Source of the DNA: Sediminibacterium sp.
GTDB taxonomy: Bacteria; Bacteroidota; Bacteroidia; Chitinophagales; Chitinophagaceae
DNA length: 64,000 nt
NCBI GenBank assembly: GCA_017537025.1
Contig: JAFWCB010000008.1
Span: forward strand, 310,001 to 374,000
Direction: 5' to 3'
The translations under genes and the position numbers were made by a program. The notes under the pieces were generated by a model. It ran no database searches. It was not told the DNA's origin and saw nothing but the letters and a program-made list of their open reading frames with translations. Shown here one piece after another: positions 34,527 through 44,230 of the stretch (positions are counted from its first letter, which is position 1; every line of letters starts with the position of its first letter).

Positions 34527-36038
34527 ATGAAAAAGAACAATATTATATTATCAGCCTTGTTTTTGGTAGGACTTAGTTCTTGCCAAAAATACTTGGATAT
34601 CAATAAAGATCCGGATAGGATCTCTGAATCTGATGCACCCATTGTGCAATTGCTTACAAACGTTACGGTAAATACAGGATTCGCAGCGGGTAGTGATTTG
34701 AATCGATATCCGGCAATTATTATGCAGCAGTTTTCTGGACAAACCACTGGCGGTGAATCACAAACACAACAGTACGAGAAATACTTGATTCAATCTGCTG
34801 ACGTAAATAACCTTTGGAGTACTTTTTATGCAACAACCCTAAATGATATTGAGGTTATTATTCGCCAGGCTAATACGCAAAATCTTCCTTATTATCGCGG
34901 GGTTGCAAAGCTTTTAAAAGCTTATAATTACCACCAGTTAGTAGATGCGTTTGGTGATATCCCTTACAGTGAGACACAATTAACGAGTGCTAATACATCT
35001 CCAAAATTTGATGCTGGATCGACTGTTTATACAGGTATACTTGCAACTATTGATGAAGCGTTAGCAGATCTAGCGCTTACTTCTACAGCATTAGCACCCG
35101 GTACAAACTCAACTATCTATAGTGGGACTTTTGCAACAAGAAGAGTCAATTGGATTCGTTTTGGTAATACATTAAAATTGAGGTTGTTATTGCATTATTC
35201 AAAATTGAATAGAGCAGATTGTGTAGCAAGGATTACTGCTTTGGTTAACCAAGCTGGAGTTCAGTTTTTTACGTCTAATGCTGATAATTTTGAAATGCCT
35301 TTCTTCAATGTTACTAATCGCCAAAATCCGATTCACCAATTCGATTTATCAAGAAATAATAATCTATTCCCTAATAAGTTTTTGGTTGATTTGATGAACA
35401 GCAATAATGATCCACGGCGCCCCTTTTATTTTACACCGTTCCCTTTTTCATCAAGTAACTATGTTGGGGCAGCTTCTGCAGATCCTCAGTCTATTAACTA
35501 TAGTCGATTTCATACTTTTTTAAGAGGCGCAGTTACGTTAGCTGGAACGCCTAATGCAAATGGTTCATTAAATGCATTGCCTGCACAAGGTGGTATTACT
35601 TATGATGGAACAGCACCTATTCGTATGCTAACTTTTGCAGAATATAATTTTATTCGAGCAGAAGCAGCAGTGTATGGAGCACCTGGTGATGCGCAAACAT
35701 TCTTCCAAGCAGGAATTACCGCTAGCATGCAATCCGCTGGTGTTGCAGCTGCAGATATTAGTGCTTATATCACTGCTAATGGTACATTGACTGGTACAGA
35801 GGCACAAAGAGTGGCTCAAATTATCGGTGAAAAATATCGTGCATCTTATGGAGTAATGCAGGAGCAATGGACTGATTGGAGAAGAACCGGTTTCCCTGCT
35901 ATAACAAGGGTTTCTAACGCAGTTACCACAGCAATTCCAAGAAGCTTGCCTTATCCTCAAAGTGAGATTGATGCAAATAAAAATGCCCCTCCTCAAAAAC
36001 CGGACTTATTACAACGTGTATTTTGGGATAACCCATAA
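34527..36038 (+). CDS. SusD/RagB-like surface lipoprotein (pair 1, SusD_2 type)
   Basis: This 503-residue lipoprotein has a lipobox at LVGLSSC with Cys21, followed by QKYLDINKDPDRISE. The pattern YLDINKDP and the later PSF-like helical repeats fit the second SusD group (SusD_2, PF12771 type). LKAYNYHQLVDAFGDIPYSE is the typical TPR-region signature. It caps the SusC barrel and binds the ligand. A strong terminator hairpin follows at 36042-36083, closing this two-gene operon. Confidence 0.92.
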   Translation: MKKNNIILSALFLVGLSSCQKYLDINKDPDRISESDAPIVQLLTNVTVNTGFAAGSDLNRYPAIIMQQFSGQTTGGESQTQQYEKYLIQSADVNNLWSTFYATTLNDIEVIIRQANTQNLPYYRGVAKLLKAYNYHQLVDAFGDIPYSETQLTSANTSPKFDAGSTVYTGILATIDEALADLALTSTALAPGTNSTIYSGTFATRRVNWIRFGNTLKLRLLLHYSKLNRADCVARITALVNQAGVQFFTSNADNFEMPFFNVTNRQNPIHQFDLSRNNNLFPNKFLVDLMNSNNDPRRPFYFTPFPFSSSNYVGAASADPQSINYSRFHTFLRGAVTLAGTPNANGSLNALPAQGGITYDGTAPIRMLTFAEYNFIRAEAAVYGAPGDAQTFFQAGITASMQSAGVAAADISAYITANGTLTGTEAQRVAQIIGEKYRASYGVMQEQWTDWRRTGFPAITRVSNAVTTAIPRSLPYPQSEIDANKNAPPQKPDLLQRVFWDNP

Positions 36039-36041
36039 AAG

Positions 36042-36083
36042 ATAAATAAAAAGCCTTGATTTTGATCGAGGCTTTTTATTTAT
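36042..36083 (+). terminator. Terminator after the first SusC/SusD pair
   Basis: A 19-bp stem with one G-T wobble (arms 36042-36060 and 36065-36083, loop TTTG) contains AAAAAGCCT and AGGCTTTTT, so the stem itself supplies the T-run. It lies 4 bases after the SusD stop. Confidence 0.85.
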
Positions 36084-36112
36084 ACAACGGATAATACCAT
36101 TCTTAAATTTCT

Positions 36113-36416
36113 AATTTATATTAATACTTCTGATAATTTCCTTTCCAGCGCTAATCCCCTTAAATCTGAAGCAATAATTTTTCCTTGTTGATCAATAGAA
36201 GAGTAAAACGAATAGTACTAAATTGATAATCCTGTATGATTGTATGACTATTCCAATCGGAGCATATACTTACCCCTTTCCTGCTTAAATTGTTTGTAAG
36301 CATCCAGTACATTTGGATTTTCTTTTCTGTAAGGATCACACTTGCTGGCTCAAAAATCTACTAATATATATTTACCCTTTAAGCTACTCAATACAAATTT
36401 TTTTCCATCCGTATCG
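36113..36416 (-). pseudogene. Degenerate copy of the 3' end of the TlpA-like thioredoxin gene
   Basis: Aligned by eye, this stretch matches 41632-42015 of the intact thioredoxin lipoprotein gene in the same orientation. Shared blocks include TTAATACTTCTGATAATTTC, CCAGCGCTAATCCCCTTA, AAATTGATAATCCTGT, ACATTTGGATTTTCTTTTCT and TTTAAGCTACTCAAT. About 80 bases, matching roughly 41805-41885, are missing. The Trp codon before the active site has become TGA and the second Cys of CGPC reads as Tyr, so it cannot make a working protein. It is a remnant of duplication at the Sus locus. Confidence 0.9.
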
Positions 36417-36452
36417 TTAAGTATTTTTGGCATAAAAAATACTCTCTAATAT

Positions 36453-36959
36453 AGCCTCTTTTTACAGCTTGTTTCTGGTGCAATAGTATTTGTGAGCTCT
36501 TTCAAAAAGCAATTGCCCGATTCAACCGTTTATCCAACACAAGAAGCTTTAGTTGCCGTACATAATTTTACCTTATTAGCCTGAACGAGTTCATCTGTAT
36601 TCGTTAATGGTAGCCAATTATCACTGATTGGTGCTCCTGTTGCCATTTCAGTAGACGGCACTACACATTTCCGTTTTCTTCAATTTTCGCTTAATGTGGG
36701 CCTTGTTAACGTTACTTCAGTAAGAACAGTAGATCAGTTTGGAGCCGCGGCTAGTGGAACAGTTTCTCAAATCAATATTCCTGCCGGTACCTATACGTCG
36801 ACAGTTCTTTCAGGAACAACTGCCTTAGTTGAACCTTCTACCATCAATTTAATAGGATTCAAAAATTACAGTATAGTTGCTCGCGGATTTACCAGTGCTA
36901 GATCCTCAATTTCATCAGGTCTAACTATTGGGGCTACTTTATTATATCATAACTTATAA
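36453..36959 (+). pseudogene. Relic of a DUF4397-type lipoprotein gene
   Basis: One frame from 36453 to the TAA at 36957-36959 is broken only by TGA at 36582-36584. It begins without a start codon but in a signal-like sequence LFLQLVSGAIVFVSSFKKQLPDS, where the lipobox Cys expected before KK is Phe. It then shows SSVFVNGSQLSLIGAPVA, INIPAGTYTSTVLSG and NYSIVARGFTSARSS, typical of the DUF4397 beta-domain. Lost start, lost lipid Cys and a stop together show a dead gene. The last 87 codons (from GTG 36696) remain open and could be mistaken for a gene. Confidence 0.7.
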
Positions 36960-36983
36960 TATAAATTTTTTATATGTAATTTG

Positions 36984-37018
36984 AACCTCACCCGCTTTTA
37001 GTGGGGGAGGTTTTTTTT
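36984..37018 (+). terminator. Terminator after the DUF4397 relic
   Basis: The arms AACCTCACCCGC (36984-36995) and GTGGGGGAGGTT (37001-37012) pair with two mismatches around a 5-base loop, followed by eight T. This is a normal intrinsic terminator left from the dead gene. It also insulates the second Sus operon. Confidence 0.75.
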
Positions 37019-37094
37019 ATTTTTTTTAGATGCTGTTTAACAATTTGTTAATTTATTGGTTAATATTGCATCCCAAACTTAAAATTAAACGCTC

Positions 37095-40000
37095 ATGAGA
37101 AAATCATTGATTGCGCTGTTCTTTGCTATGTGCCTATTTGCTGGCTTAAATGCACAGAATAGAACTATAACAGGTGTTGTTGTGGATGCAGACGGAAAAC
37201 CAATCCCAAGTGCATCTGTAATTATTAGAGGCTCCAAAGGCGGAGTGCTTACAAATGAATCTGGAAAATTTACTATTGCTGCAACAGCAGATGCCAAATT
37301 TTTGGTGATCACGTCTGTAGGTCAATTACCCCAAGAGGTAAAAATTGGCTCTCAAACAGATTTGAAAATTAGTATGGCGCCTGCCGACAAAAGCTTGGAT
37401 GAAGTGGTTGTAGTTGGTTACCAAGCCGTAAAAAGAAAGGATCTTAACGGAGCTGTATCTGTAGTTGGTACCAAAGAAATTGCACAAAAACCAATGCAGA
37501 ACTTTACACAGTTATTGCAAGGTAAAGCACCGGGCCTACAAGTAATCGGATCTAGTGGTCAGCCAGGTGCAGTTGGCTATATCAGAATCAGAGGTACTGG
37601 ATCTATCAACGCCTCCAATGAACCATTAATAATCATTGATGGTATCGCTGTAACTAATACCGCGTTTTCCTTATTGAATCCGAATGATATCGAAAATATC
37701 ACTGTTTTAAAAGACGCTTCTGCCGCTGCTATCTACGGGTCAAGAGCAGGTAACGGTGTAATCGTTGTTACAACTAAGGGTGGTAAACCAGGGGCCGCTC
37801 AAATTCGCTATTCATTTCAACAAGGCTTTGTTCAATTACAAGAATTGAAGAATGTTAAGTTTATGAATGCCTTAGAAAAATTACAGTGGGAGTACGCAGC
37901 CGGATTAGTGAATCCAATAATTGATTCCATGATTGTTGCCAGAAGAGGTACTACATTACCCGCAGGTGCAACACTCGCTAGTATTACTGATGCTCAACGT
38001 AGTGATCTTTGGAACTTAATGGTATCCAGAGCACCAAGTAATTGGTTAGACTACTACTTACAGCCCGGAAGATCACAGTCTCATGAAGTATCTGTAAGCG
38101 GTGCAACAGATAAAATGAAATATTATTTTTCTGTAAATAAGTATGATGAAGATGGTATCGTTTACAGAAACTACAGAAATCGTATTGGAGCTCGCTTGAA
38201 TGCAGAATACAAGCCAAATGACTGGTTGAATATGGGCGTTAATGTATCTACTGCATACGCTAATGAATATCAAACAAGAGAACTATTCAATTCTCAAGCT
38301 CCTTGGACAGCTTACTTTTTAACTAATCCGTATGAGCCGGTATACTTACCTAATGGTTCGTATAATTTTACCATGCAAGGATTCTCAGCATTAGAAGGTC
38401 AGGACAAGAATACTTTCTATAATAACAACTTGTCTACTTTCGCAACAAGTTTTGTAGAAGGTAAATTCTTCAAGCATTTAACTGTTAAATCAGTTACTGC
38501 CTTGAACTATAATACACTCATGTCTGAAAGTTATTTGCAAGGCGGATCTAATCTTGCTGCAATCTTGGGATATAACCAAAAAACAGATGCAGGCAACCAA
38601 GATTTTCAATATGTATTTACAAATACAGCAAATTGGAATCAATCAATTAAAGACAAACATAACTTCAATGTTTTAGTGGGTCAGGAATTTACGAAGCGTA
38701 ATTTTTATTCCTACTCATTAGCTGGGAGAGGGTTTCCAACTCCTAGTGTTAGCACAATCGATAACGCTGCAACTGCGCAACAAGCTACTACCAGCAGAAG
38801 CCAGTTCTCTATTATTTCATATTTTGCCTCTACCTCGTACGATTATGATAAAAAATATGGCGTTAAGTTAAGTGTTAGAAGAGATGGTTCTTCTCGCTTT
38901 GGTGCGAATAACAGATTTGCTAACTTCTGGGCAGCGAGTGCTTGGTGGAATGCTAAGAATGAAAAATTCATGGATAATGTTCGCTTTCTTAGCGACTTGA
39001 AACTACGTGGTTCAATCGGAACAGCAGGTAACGTACCTAGCCAGTTTTATGGTTCTCTAGGTACCTATGCATTAAACGTAGCTTATAATAATTTACCTGC
39101 AGCGGTTCCAACACAGTTAGCTAACCCTGATCTTACTTGGGAGAAAAATAAGAACTGGGATTTAGGAGTTGACTTTGGATTATTCAATAATAGAATTACC
39201 GGTACTGTAGATTATTACAATCGTGTAACAAACGATCTTCTGTATCCACAACCGGTTAGTTTGGCAACAGGTTTTTCTTCTGTATTAAGTAATATCGGTA
39301 GCCTTAGCAACAAGGGTGTTGAGGTTACTTTGACAGGGGAAATTATCCGTAAGAAAGATTTGAAATGGAGTGTAACGGCTACTTACACAAACAACCAAAA
39401 TAATGTTACAAATCTGATTTCTGATAACGTACCATCGGCAAGTAATAGCCGTTTAAAAATCGGTCAACCTTTAAATACTTATTTTTTAGTACGTTATGCC
39501 GGTGTTAATCCTGCAAACGGAAAAAACCAATATGTTAAAGCCGATGGCTCGATAACAGAAACGTATTCAGCTAGTGATGCAGTATTACTGGAAGGAAAAT
39601 CTCCATTAGCTAAATTTTTTGGTTCGCTTAGCTCAAATCTAAGCTTTAGAAACTTTGACGTATCAGTTCAATTCTATTATTCTGGTGGAAATTATATTTA
39701 CAATGCCATGTATCAGAATAATTTGGCCGATGGCGGTGGTGCATCAGTTGGTTTCCGCCCACAATATACGGACGCCAATAATTACTGGACTAAGCCAGGC
39801 GATATAGCGCAATTGCCTTCTCTAAACGATCCAACTCAAAAGCAGAACTTAACTTCTGATAGATTTTTAGAAAAAGGTGATTATCTAACTTTTAGAGATT
39901 TTGTGATTGGTTATACATTACCAACAGATATTGCTAGAAAAGCAAAACTGAATGGGGTTCGTTTTTATGTACAAGGAACAAATTTGTTTATCAATACGAA

Positions 40001-40130
40001 ATTCCGCGGATTACCGGAAGTTGGGTTATCCAACAGAGAAAATGGGGTACCTGTACAGCCGGGTTTGTTGAATTTGTATGCTTATCCTAGTACTAGAGCT
40101 ATAACCGTTGGTATTGATATCAAATTCTAA
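37095..40130 (+). CDS. SusC/RagA-family TonB-linked outer-membrane protein (pair 2)
   Basis: This 1011-residue protein has a signal peptide (SLIALFFAMCLFAGLNAQ), a carboxypeptidase-like domain (NRTITGVVVDADGKPIPSAS), a TonB-box region (SLDEVVVVGYQ), a plug (LLQGKAPGLQV...PLIIIDGIAVTN, ITVLKDASAAAIYGSRAGNGV) and a barrel ending in ITVGIDIKF. It is clearly a SusC protein but only moderately similar to the pair 1 protein, so the two pairs probably take different ligands. The SusD gene follows after 17 bases. A TAATATTG box at 37061-37068, one base off TAnnTTTG, may be the promoter. Confidence 0.93.
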   Translation: MRKSLIALFFAMCLFAGLNAQNRTITGVVVDADGKPIPSASVIIRGSKGGVLTNESGKFTIAATADAKFLVITSVGQLPQEVKIGSQTDLKISMAPADKSLDEVVVVGYQAVKRKDLNGAVSVVGTKEIAQKPMQNFTQLLQGKAPGLQVIGSSGQPGAVGYIRIRGTGSINASNEPLIIIDGIAVTNTAFSLLNPNDIENITVLKDASAAAIYGSRAGNGVIVVTTKGGKPGAAQIRYSFQQGFVQLQELKNVKFMNALEKLQWEYAAGLVNPIIDSMIVARRGTTLPAGATLASITDAQRSDLWNLMVSRAPSNWLDYYLQPGRSQSHEVSVSGATDKMKYYFSVNKYDEDGIVYRNYRNRIGARLNAEYKPNDWLNMGVNVSTAYANEYQTRELFNSQAPWTAYFLTNPYEPVYLPNGSYNFTMQGFSALEGQDKNTFYNNNLSTFATSFVEGKFFKHLTVKSVTALNYNTLMSESYLQGGSNLAAILGYNQKTDAGNQDFQYVFTNTANWNQSIKDKHNFNVLVGQEFTKRNFYSYSLAGRGFPTPSVSTIDNAATAQQATTSRSQFSIISYFASTSYDYDKKYGVKLSVRRDGSSRFGANNRFANFWAASAWWNAKNEKFMDNVRFLSDLKLRGSIGTAGNVPSQFYGSLGTYALNVAYNNLPAAVPTQLANPDLTWEKNKNWDLGVDFGLFNNRITGTVDYYNRVTNDLLYPQPVSLATGFSSVLSNIGSLSNKGVEVTLTGEIIRKKDLKWSVTATYTNNQNNVTNLISDNVPSASNSRLKIGQPLNTYFLVRYAGVNPANGKNQYVKADGSITETYSASDAVLLEGKSPLAKFFGSLSSNLSFRNFDVSVQFYYSGGNYIYNAMYQNNLADGGGASVGFRPQYTDANNYWTKPGDIAQLPSLNDPTQKQNLTSDRFLEKGDYLTFRDFVIGYTLPTDIARKAKLNGVRFYVQGTNLFINTKFRGLPEVGLSNRENGVPVQPGLLNLYAYPSTRAITVGIDIKF

Positions 40131-40147
40131 ATCAAAAAAAATAAGAA

Positions 40148-41563
40148 ATGAGAAAAATAATAATCATTTTAGCAGCCTTGATTAGTATTACAGGCTGTAA
40201 AAAAACAGAATTGGATTTAACTCCATTTAACCAAATCGAGACCTCCAAAGCTTTTGGTACAGAATCTGATGTTACACTAGCAGTATTAGGTATGTATCAA
40301 GGTTTGAGAGCGAATAACTACGTTAATGGAACTTGGAATATTATTGGTGACGTATTAGCGGATAACCTTATTATCAGCAGCCTAGGTCGTCAAACGCTAA
40401 CTGTGTACGGCGACTGGAGATATAATGGGGATAATACGCTTGGTTTTTTCCAGACAGGCTATGTTATTACTAGAAGAGCAAATGCTATTCTAGAAAATAT
40501 AGATAATTTCCCTGCCGGTGCTTTTAAAGACAATGCAAAAGGAGAGGCGCTAGCTTTGCGGGCATTTGTATATTTAGATATGGCGCGTGTATTTAGTAAA
40601 ACATTTGAAAATGCAACAGCCACTGATTCGACCTTATCCTATATCACTTCTACAGATGCCAAACAGTTGCCTCAAAAAGAAGCCGTGAGAGGGTTTTATG
40701 CAAAAGTTATTGCTGATCTTAATGCCGCATTACCGCTTATAGCTGTTAATAACGGAGTAGGTCGTTTAAATAAGGCAGCTGTTTCTGGATTTTTATCAAG
40801 AGCTTATTTGTACACAGGAGATATGACCAATTGTATAACTGCGGCAAATGCTGCATTAGGTTCAACGCCTGTACTACCTTCACGTACTGATTTTCCTTCA
40901 ATTTGGACAGATCAGACTAATAACGGTGTTTTATTTAAAGTTCTAAATACTACTTTGGATAATATTAACACCCCGGGTGTAAACTATTATCAAACTGTAG
41001 GTGGTTTAATCCGCTCTGAATATGTTTGTGAGTATAATCTAAGACAATTATACCTGCCTTCTGATGTAAGAACCACATCTTATATACAAACTAGTATTTA
41101 TAATGGTGTTCTACAAAATCATGTAATTAAATATGCAGGTCGTCCTGGTCAGGTAGCGGGGCTCGTTGATGTAAAGGTATTGAGAACTGCAGAAGTATTA
41201 TTAAACCGTGCTGAAGCTTATCAGCGTTCCGGTAATGATGCTTTAGCACTTAACGATCTAAATCTATTACGTGCTAACCGCTATAGCCCTTATGTAGCGT
41301 TAAATCTAAGTGGAACTGCGTTGTTAAACGAGATTAGAGCAGAGAGAAGATTAGAGCTTGCTTTTGAAGGCGATCGTTTCTGGGATTTGAAACGTAGGAA
41401 TGAAGGCGTTAATCGTGATAGTCGCTGGGGTGATCGTGCCGATGGAACTGGTGTAAAATATATTTTCACAACATTAGCACCCGGTGATTTTAAATTTCAA
41501 TTGCCTTATCCTAGTACTGAAATCAATTTCAACTTAGGATTTAAGCAGAATCCTGGTTACTAA
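40148..41563 (+). CDS. SusD/RagB-family surface lipoprotein (pair 2)
   Basis: This 471-residue lipoprotein has a lipobox ISITGC (Cys17) followed by KKTELDLTPFNQIETSKAF, the usual start of the main SusD family, which differs from the SusD_2 type of pair 1. ALALRAFVYLDMARVF and LRTAEVLLNRAEAYQRSG are the TPR signatures, and ERRLELAFEGDRFWDLKRR is the C-terminal motif. The protein forms the ligand-binding lid on the upstream SusC. A perfect palindromic terminator lies 18 bases after its stop and serves both converging operons. Confidence 0.93.
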   Translation: MRKIIIILAALISITGCKKTELDLTPFNQIETSKAFGTESDVTLAVLGMYQGLRANNYVNGTWNIIGDVLADNLIISSLGRQTLTVYGDWRYNGDNTLGFFQTGYVITRRANAILENIDNFPAGAFKDNAKGEALALRAFVYLDMARVFSKTFENATATDSTLSYITSTDAKQLPQKEAVRGFYAKVIADLNAALPLIAVNNGVGRLNKAAVSGFLSRAYLYTGDMTNCITAANAALGSTPVLPSRTDFPSIWTDQTNNGVLFKVLNTTLDNINTPGVNYYQTVGGLIRSEYVCEYNLRQLYLPSDVRTTSYIQTSIYNGVLQNHVIKYAGRPGQVAGLVDVKVLRTAEVLLNRAEAYQRSGNDALALNDLNLLRANRYSPYVALNLSGTALLNEIRAERRLELAFEGDRFWDLKRRNEGVNRDSRWGDRADGTGVKYIFTTLAPGDFKFQLPYPSTEINFNLGFKQNPGY

Positions 41564-41581
41564 TACGAATGTAATCATAAA

Positions 41582-41613
41582 TAAAGGGTTGGCGGAATTC
41601 CGCCAACCCTTTA
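41582..41613. terminator. Bidirectional terminator, perfect 32-bp palindrome
   Basis: The sequence centred on GAATTC is fully self-complementary (AAAGGGTTGGCGG and its inverse). It lies between the convergent ends of the second SusD gene and the thioredoxin lipoprotein gene. T-rich sequence follows on both strands. Confidence 0.85.
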
Positions 41614-41631
41614 CTATTTTATCCGTTCTAT

Positions 41632-42777
41632 TTATTTTAATACTTCTGATAATTTCTTTTCCAGCGCTAATCCCCTTAGATCTGAAGCAATAATTTTTCC
41701 TTGTGGATCAATTAAAACATTAAAAGGAATAGCACTAAATTGATAATCCTGTGTGATAGGATGACTATTCCAATCGGATAATATACATACCTGTTTCCAG
41801 CTTAGATTGTCTGTTTTTATAGCTTTTAACCAAGCGGCTTTATCATCATCCATAGAAACCCCTAGAATAGTGAAATTTTTATCTTTAAATTGCTTGTAAG
41901 CAGCCACTACATTTGGATTTTCTTTTCTGCAAGGACCACACCAGCTAGCCCAAAAATCTACTAATACAAATTTGCCCTTTAAGCTACTCAATGCAAATGT
42001 TTTTCCATCCGTATCTGCTAAACTAATTTCCGGTGCCGGCTTATTTAGTAAGGCATAAGCAGCTTCCGTAGGTTGTTGTGGCGCTTTAGACGTGGCATTT
42101 ACTAGTTCTTGAATTTTTTTGAGCCCACTATGTTCTTTAAACTTATTAGCAGATTCATTTGCTACGGCCTTTAATTCCTCGGCAGTTAAAGTTCTTGATG
42201 CCATACCCAATGCGTAATACCTTGCTGCAGCACTTTCACTCGATTTAATAAAAGAGGTTACCGTATTATTCATAGCCTTGATCTGCTCATCTCTTTTGGC
42301 ACGATAAATACTCAGTACACTATCTGTTGCTTTTTGTTTTTGTAAGGTATCTATCTGAACGAATACGGCATACAAAGCCGAATCTTGCTTTCGATAGTTT
42401 TCAAATAAAGTATGTAATGAGGTTGATGCTGCGGAACCTGTAACGGTATAATTACGATATTGATTCACATCCATATTCACTTCAATAGCATCATTATCGT
42501 TTACTAGTAACATATCCGGACCATTGGCAACTACTAAACGATATAAACCTTCTTCTTTACCAATACCTTTCAGGGTGAACTTACCATCTTTACCGATAGC
42601 GGTAGAATCTATAACAATAGGCTGCTCCCCACCAAAAGGTAGCTCTTGTAAGTAAAGTTTGGGCTCCGGCGCATTTTTTACGGTACCTGATACGGTGAAT
42701 GCACCGTATTTTTTTTGCTGACAAGCAGTGGCTAATAAGCCTACAGCTATTAGCATGGCTGCTGATTGTTTTATCAT
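41632..42777 (-). CDS. TlpA-like thioredoxin lipoprotein with DUF4369 domain
   Basis: This 381-residue lipoprotein has its lipobox at LLATAC (Cys19). Residues about 25-125 form a DUF4369-type beta-domain (FTVSGTVKNAPEPKLYLQEL), then a helical linker, then from about 245 a TlpA/AlkhyperoxR-like thioredoxin fold with FWASWCGPCRKEN (Cys280-Cys283) and the cis-Pro segment SAIPFNVLID. It should reduce or isomerise disulfides in the periplasm, the usual role of the family. It is third in an operon after alaS and gatB, one base after the gatB stop. A dead partial copy lies at 36113-36416. Confidence 0.9.
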   Translation of the reverse strand: MIKQSAAMLIAVGLLATACQQKKYGAFTVSGTVKNAPEPKLYLQELPFGGEQPIVIDSTAIGKDGKFTLKGIGKEEGLYRLVVANGPDMLLVNDNDAIEVNMDVNQYRNYTVTGSAASTSLHTLFENYRKQDSALYAVFVQIDTLQKQKATDSVLSIYRAKRDEQIKAMNNTVTSFIKSSESAAARYYALGMASRTLTAEELKAVANESANKFKEHSGLKKIQELVNATSKAPQQPTEAAYALLNKPAPEISLADTDGKTFALSSLKGKFVLVDFWASWCGPCRKENPNVVAAYKQFKDKNFTILGVSMDDDKAAWLKAIKTDNLSWKQVCILSDWNSHPITQDYQFSAIPFNVLIDPQGKIIASDLRGLALEKKLSEVLK

Positions 42778-42778
42778 T

Positions 42779-44227
42779 TTATTTTAATTTTTCTTCTAAT
42801 AATTGAGTAACCAATTTTGGATCGGCCTTTCCCTTGCTTCTTTTTTTCACTTCTCCTACAAATAAACCGATGAGCCCTTTCTTACCCTTCCTATACGCTG
42901 CTACTTTATCGGGCATCGAAGCAATAGCTTCATCTACCCAGTTACTTAACTCGTCCGTATCGCTTACCTGCAATAGCTCCAATCGCTCTGCTATACGTAA
43001 CGCATCTTCTTTTCCTTTCACTAACTCAGGAAAAACTTTAGAAGCAGCTACCGAAAAATTAAGTTTACCAGACTCAACAAGTTCAATCAATGCTGCTAAA
43101 GCGGTAACAGATATTTTAGCGTCACTAATGGTAGTATTTATTTCATTCAGATATTGCTTAACCGGTCCTAATAACCAGTTTGCCGCACTCTTATAATTAC
43201 TTACATGGGCTGAAATGGCTATATAATATTCTGCTAAATTCTTATCATCTGTTAGTAATGAAGCATCATAATCACGTAAACCAAATTTTGTTTGAAAAAG
43301 CTCATATAATGTTTGTGGTAATTGAGGGAGTGATTCACGTAAACTGTTTACATGTGAATCAGTAATTAGTATGACGGGTAAATCCGGGTCTGGAAAATAT
43401 CTGTAATCGTTCGCTTCCTCTTTATCGCGTATAGCAAAAGTGGTATCATTACTGGCATCAAAACTTCGGGTTTGTTGTATAACACTACCGCCGGCATCTA
43501 ATACTGACGCCATTCTTTCTATTTCAAACTCAATAGCTTTTTTAACATTCCGAATAGAGTTCAAATTTTTCACTTCTACCTTTGTTCCTAATTTCTTTTC
43601 TCCTTTTGGGCGCAATGAAATATTGGCATCGCATCTTAAACTGCCTTCTTCCATATTACCGTCGCAAATACCTAACCATCGTACCAGCTTACGAACTTCA
43701 GTTACATATTGATAGGCCTCTTCAGCTGAAAAAAGATCAGGTTCCGTAACGATCTCGATAAGCGGTGTGCCCGCTCTATTTAAATCTATACAACTCCATC
43801 CTTCTTCCAAATCATGTATACTCTTACCGGCATCTTCTTCTAAATGAATTCTATTGAGTTGGATATTTCGTTTATAACCGTTGCTTTTAATGGTAACAAA
43901 CCCACCCTTGCAAATAGGGGCTGTATGTTGCGATATCTGATAACCCTTCGGCAGATCGGCATAGAAATAATTTTTTCTTGCAAAGAAACTGTGCTGGTCA
44001 ATTTCCGCATTACAAGCCAGACCCATTTTTATAGCATAGTCAACCGCTGTTTTGTTGGTTCTGGGTAATGTGCCGGGGTGCGCTAATGTGATAGCACTTA
44101 CTTGTGTATTGGGTTCGGCACCAAAACTAGTAGCATCGCTACAAAATAATTTACTGGCTGTTGCTAATTGTGCATGTACTTCCAAGCCAATAACTACTTC
44201 ATATTTTGCTGCTGTTTCAGGGCGCAT
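42779..44227 (-). CDS. gatB: Asp-tRNA(Asn)/Glu-tRNA(Gln) amidotransferase subunit B
   Basis: This 482-residue protein has YEVVIGLEVHAQLATASKLFCSD at the start, the zinc and kinase-like core (FYADLPKGYQISQ, IHLEEDAGKS, NRAGTPLIEIVTEPDL) and the C-terminal helical GatB/YqeY tail (from about 330). GatB phosphorylates misacylated Glu-tRNA(Gln) or Asp-tRNA(Asn) and, with GatA and GatC, amidates it. Those two partners are not in this window. It lies 3 bases after alaS and 1 base before the thioredoxin gene. Confidence 0.97.
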   Translation of the reverse strand: MRPETAAKYEVVIGLEVHAQLATASKLFCSDATSFGAEPNTQVSAITLAHPGTLPRTNKTAVDYAIKMGLACNAEIDQHSFFARKNYFYADLPKGYQISQHTAPICKGGFVTIKSNGYKRNIQLNRIHLEEDAGKSIHDLEEGWSCIDLNRAGTPLIEIVTEPDLFSAEEAYQYVTEVRKLVRWLGICDGNMEEGSLRCDANISLRPKGEKKLGTKVEVKNLNSIRNVKKAIEFEIERMASVLDAGGSVIQQTRSFDASNDTTFAIRDKEEANDYRYFPDPDLPVILITDSHVNSLRESLPQLPQTLYELFQTKFGLRDYDASLLTDDKNLAEYYIAISAHVSNYKSAANWLLGPVKQYLNEINTTISDAKISVTALAALIELVESGKLNFSVAASKVFPELVKGKEDALRIAERLELLQVSDTDELSNWVDEAIASMPDKVAAYRKGKKGLIGLFVGEVKKRSKGKADPKLVTQLLEEKLK

Positions 44228-44230
44228 AAC

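Noticed and set aside
36113..36416. Functional antisense RNA against the thioredoxin gene
   Set aside because: The relic is in the same orientation as the intact gene, so its transcript would be sense-like, and it has no promoter box.
36696..36959. Open frame of 87 codons as a real gene
   Set aside because: It is the surviving end of the DUF4397 relic, without signal peptide or plausible start.
41582..41613. Palindrome as a phage or plasmid attachment site
   Set aside because: Location between convergent stops and T-rich flanks fit a bidirectional terminator.
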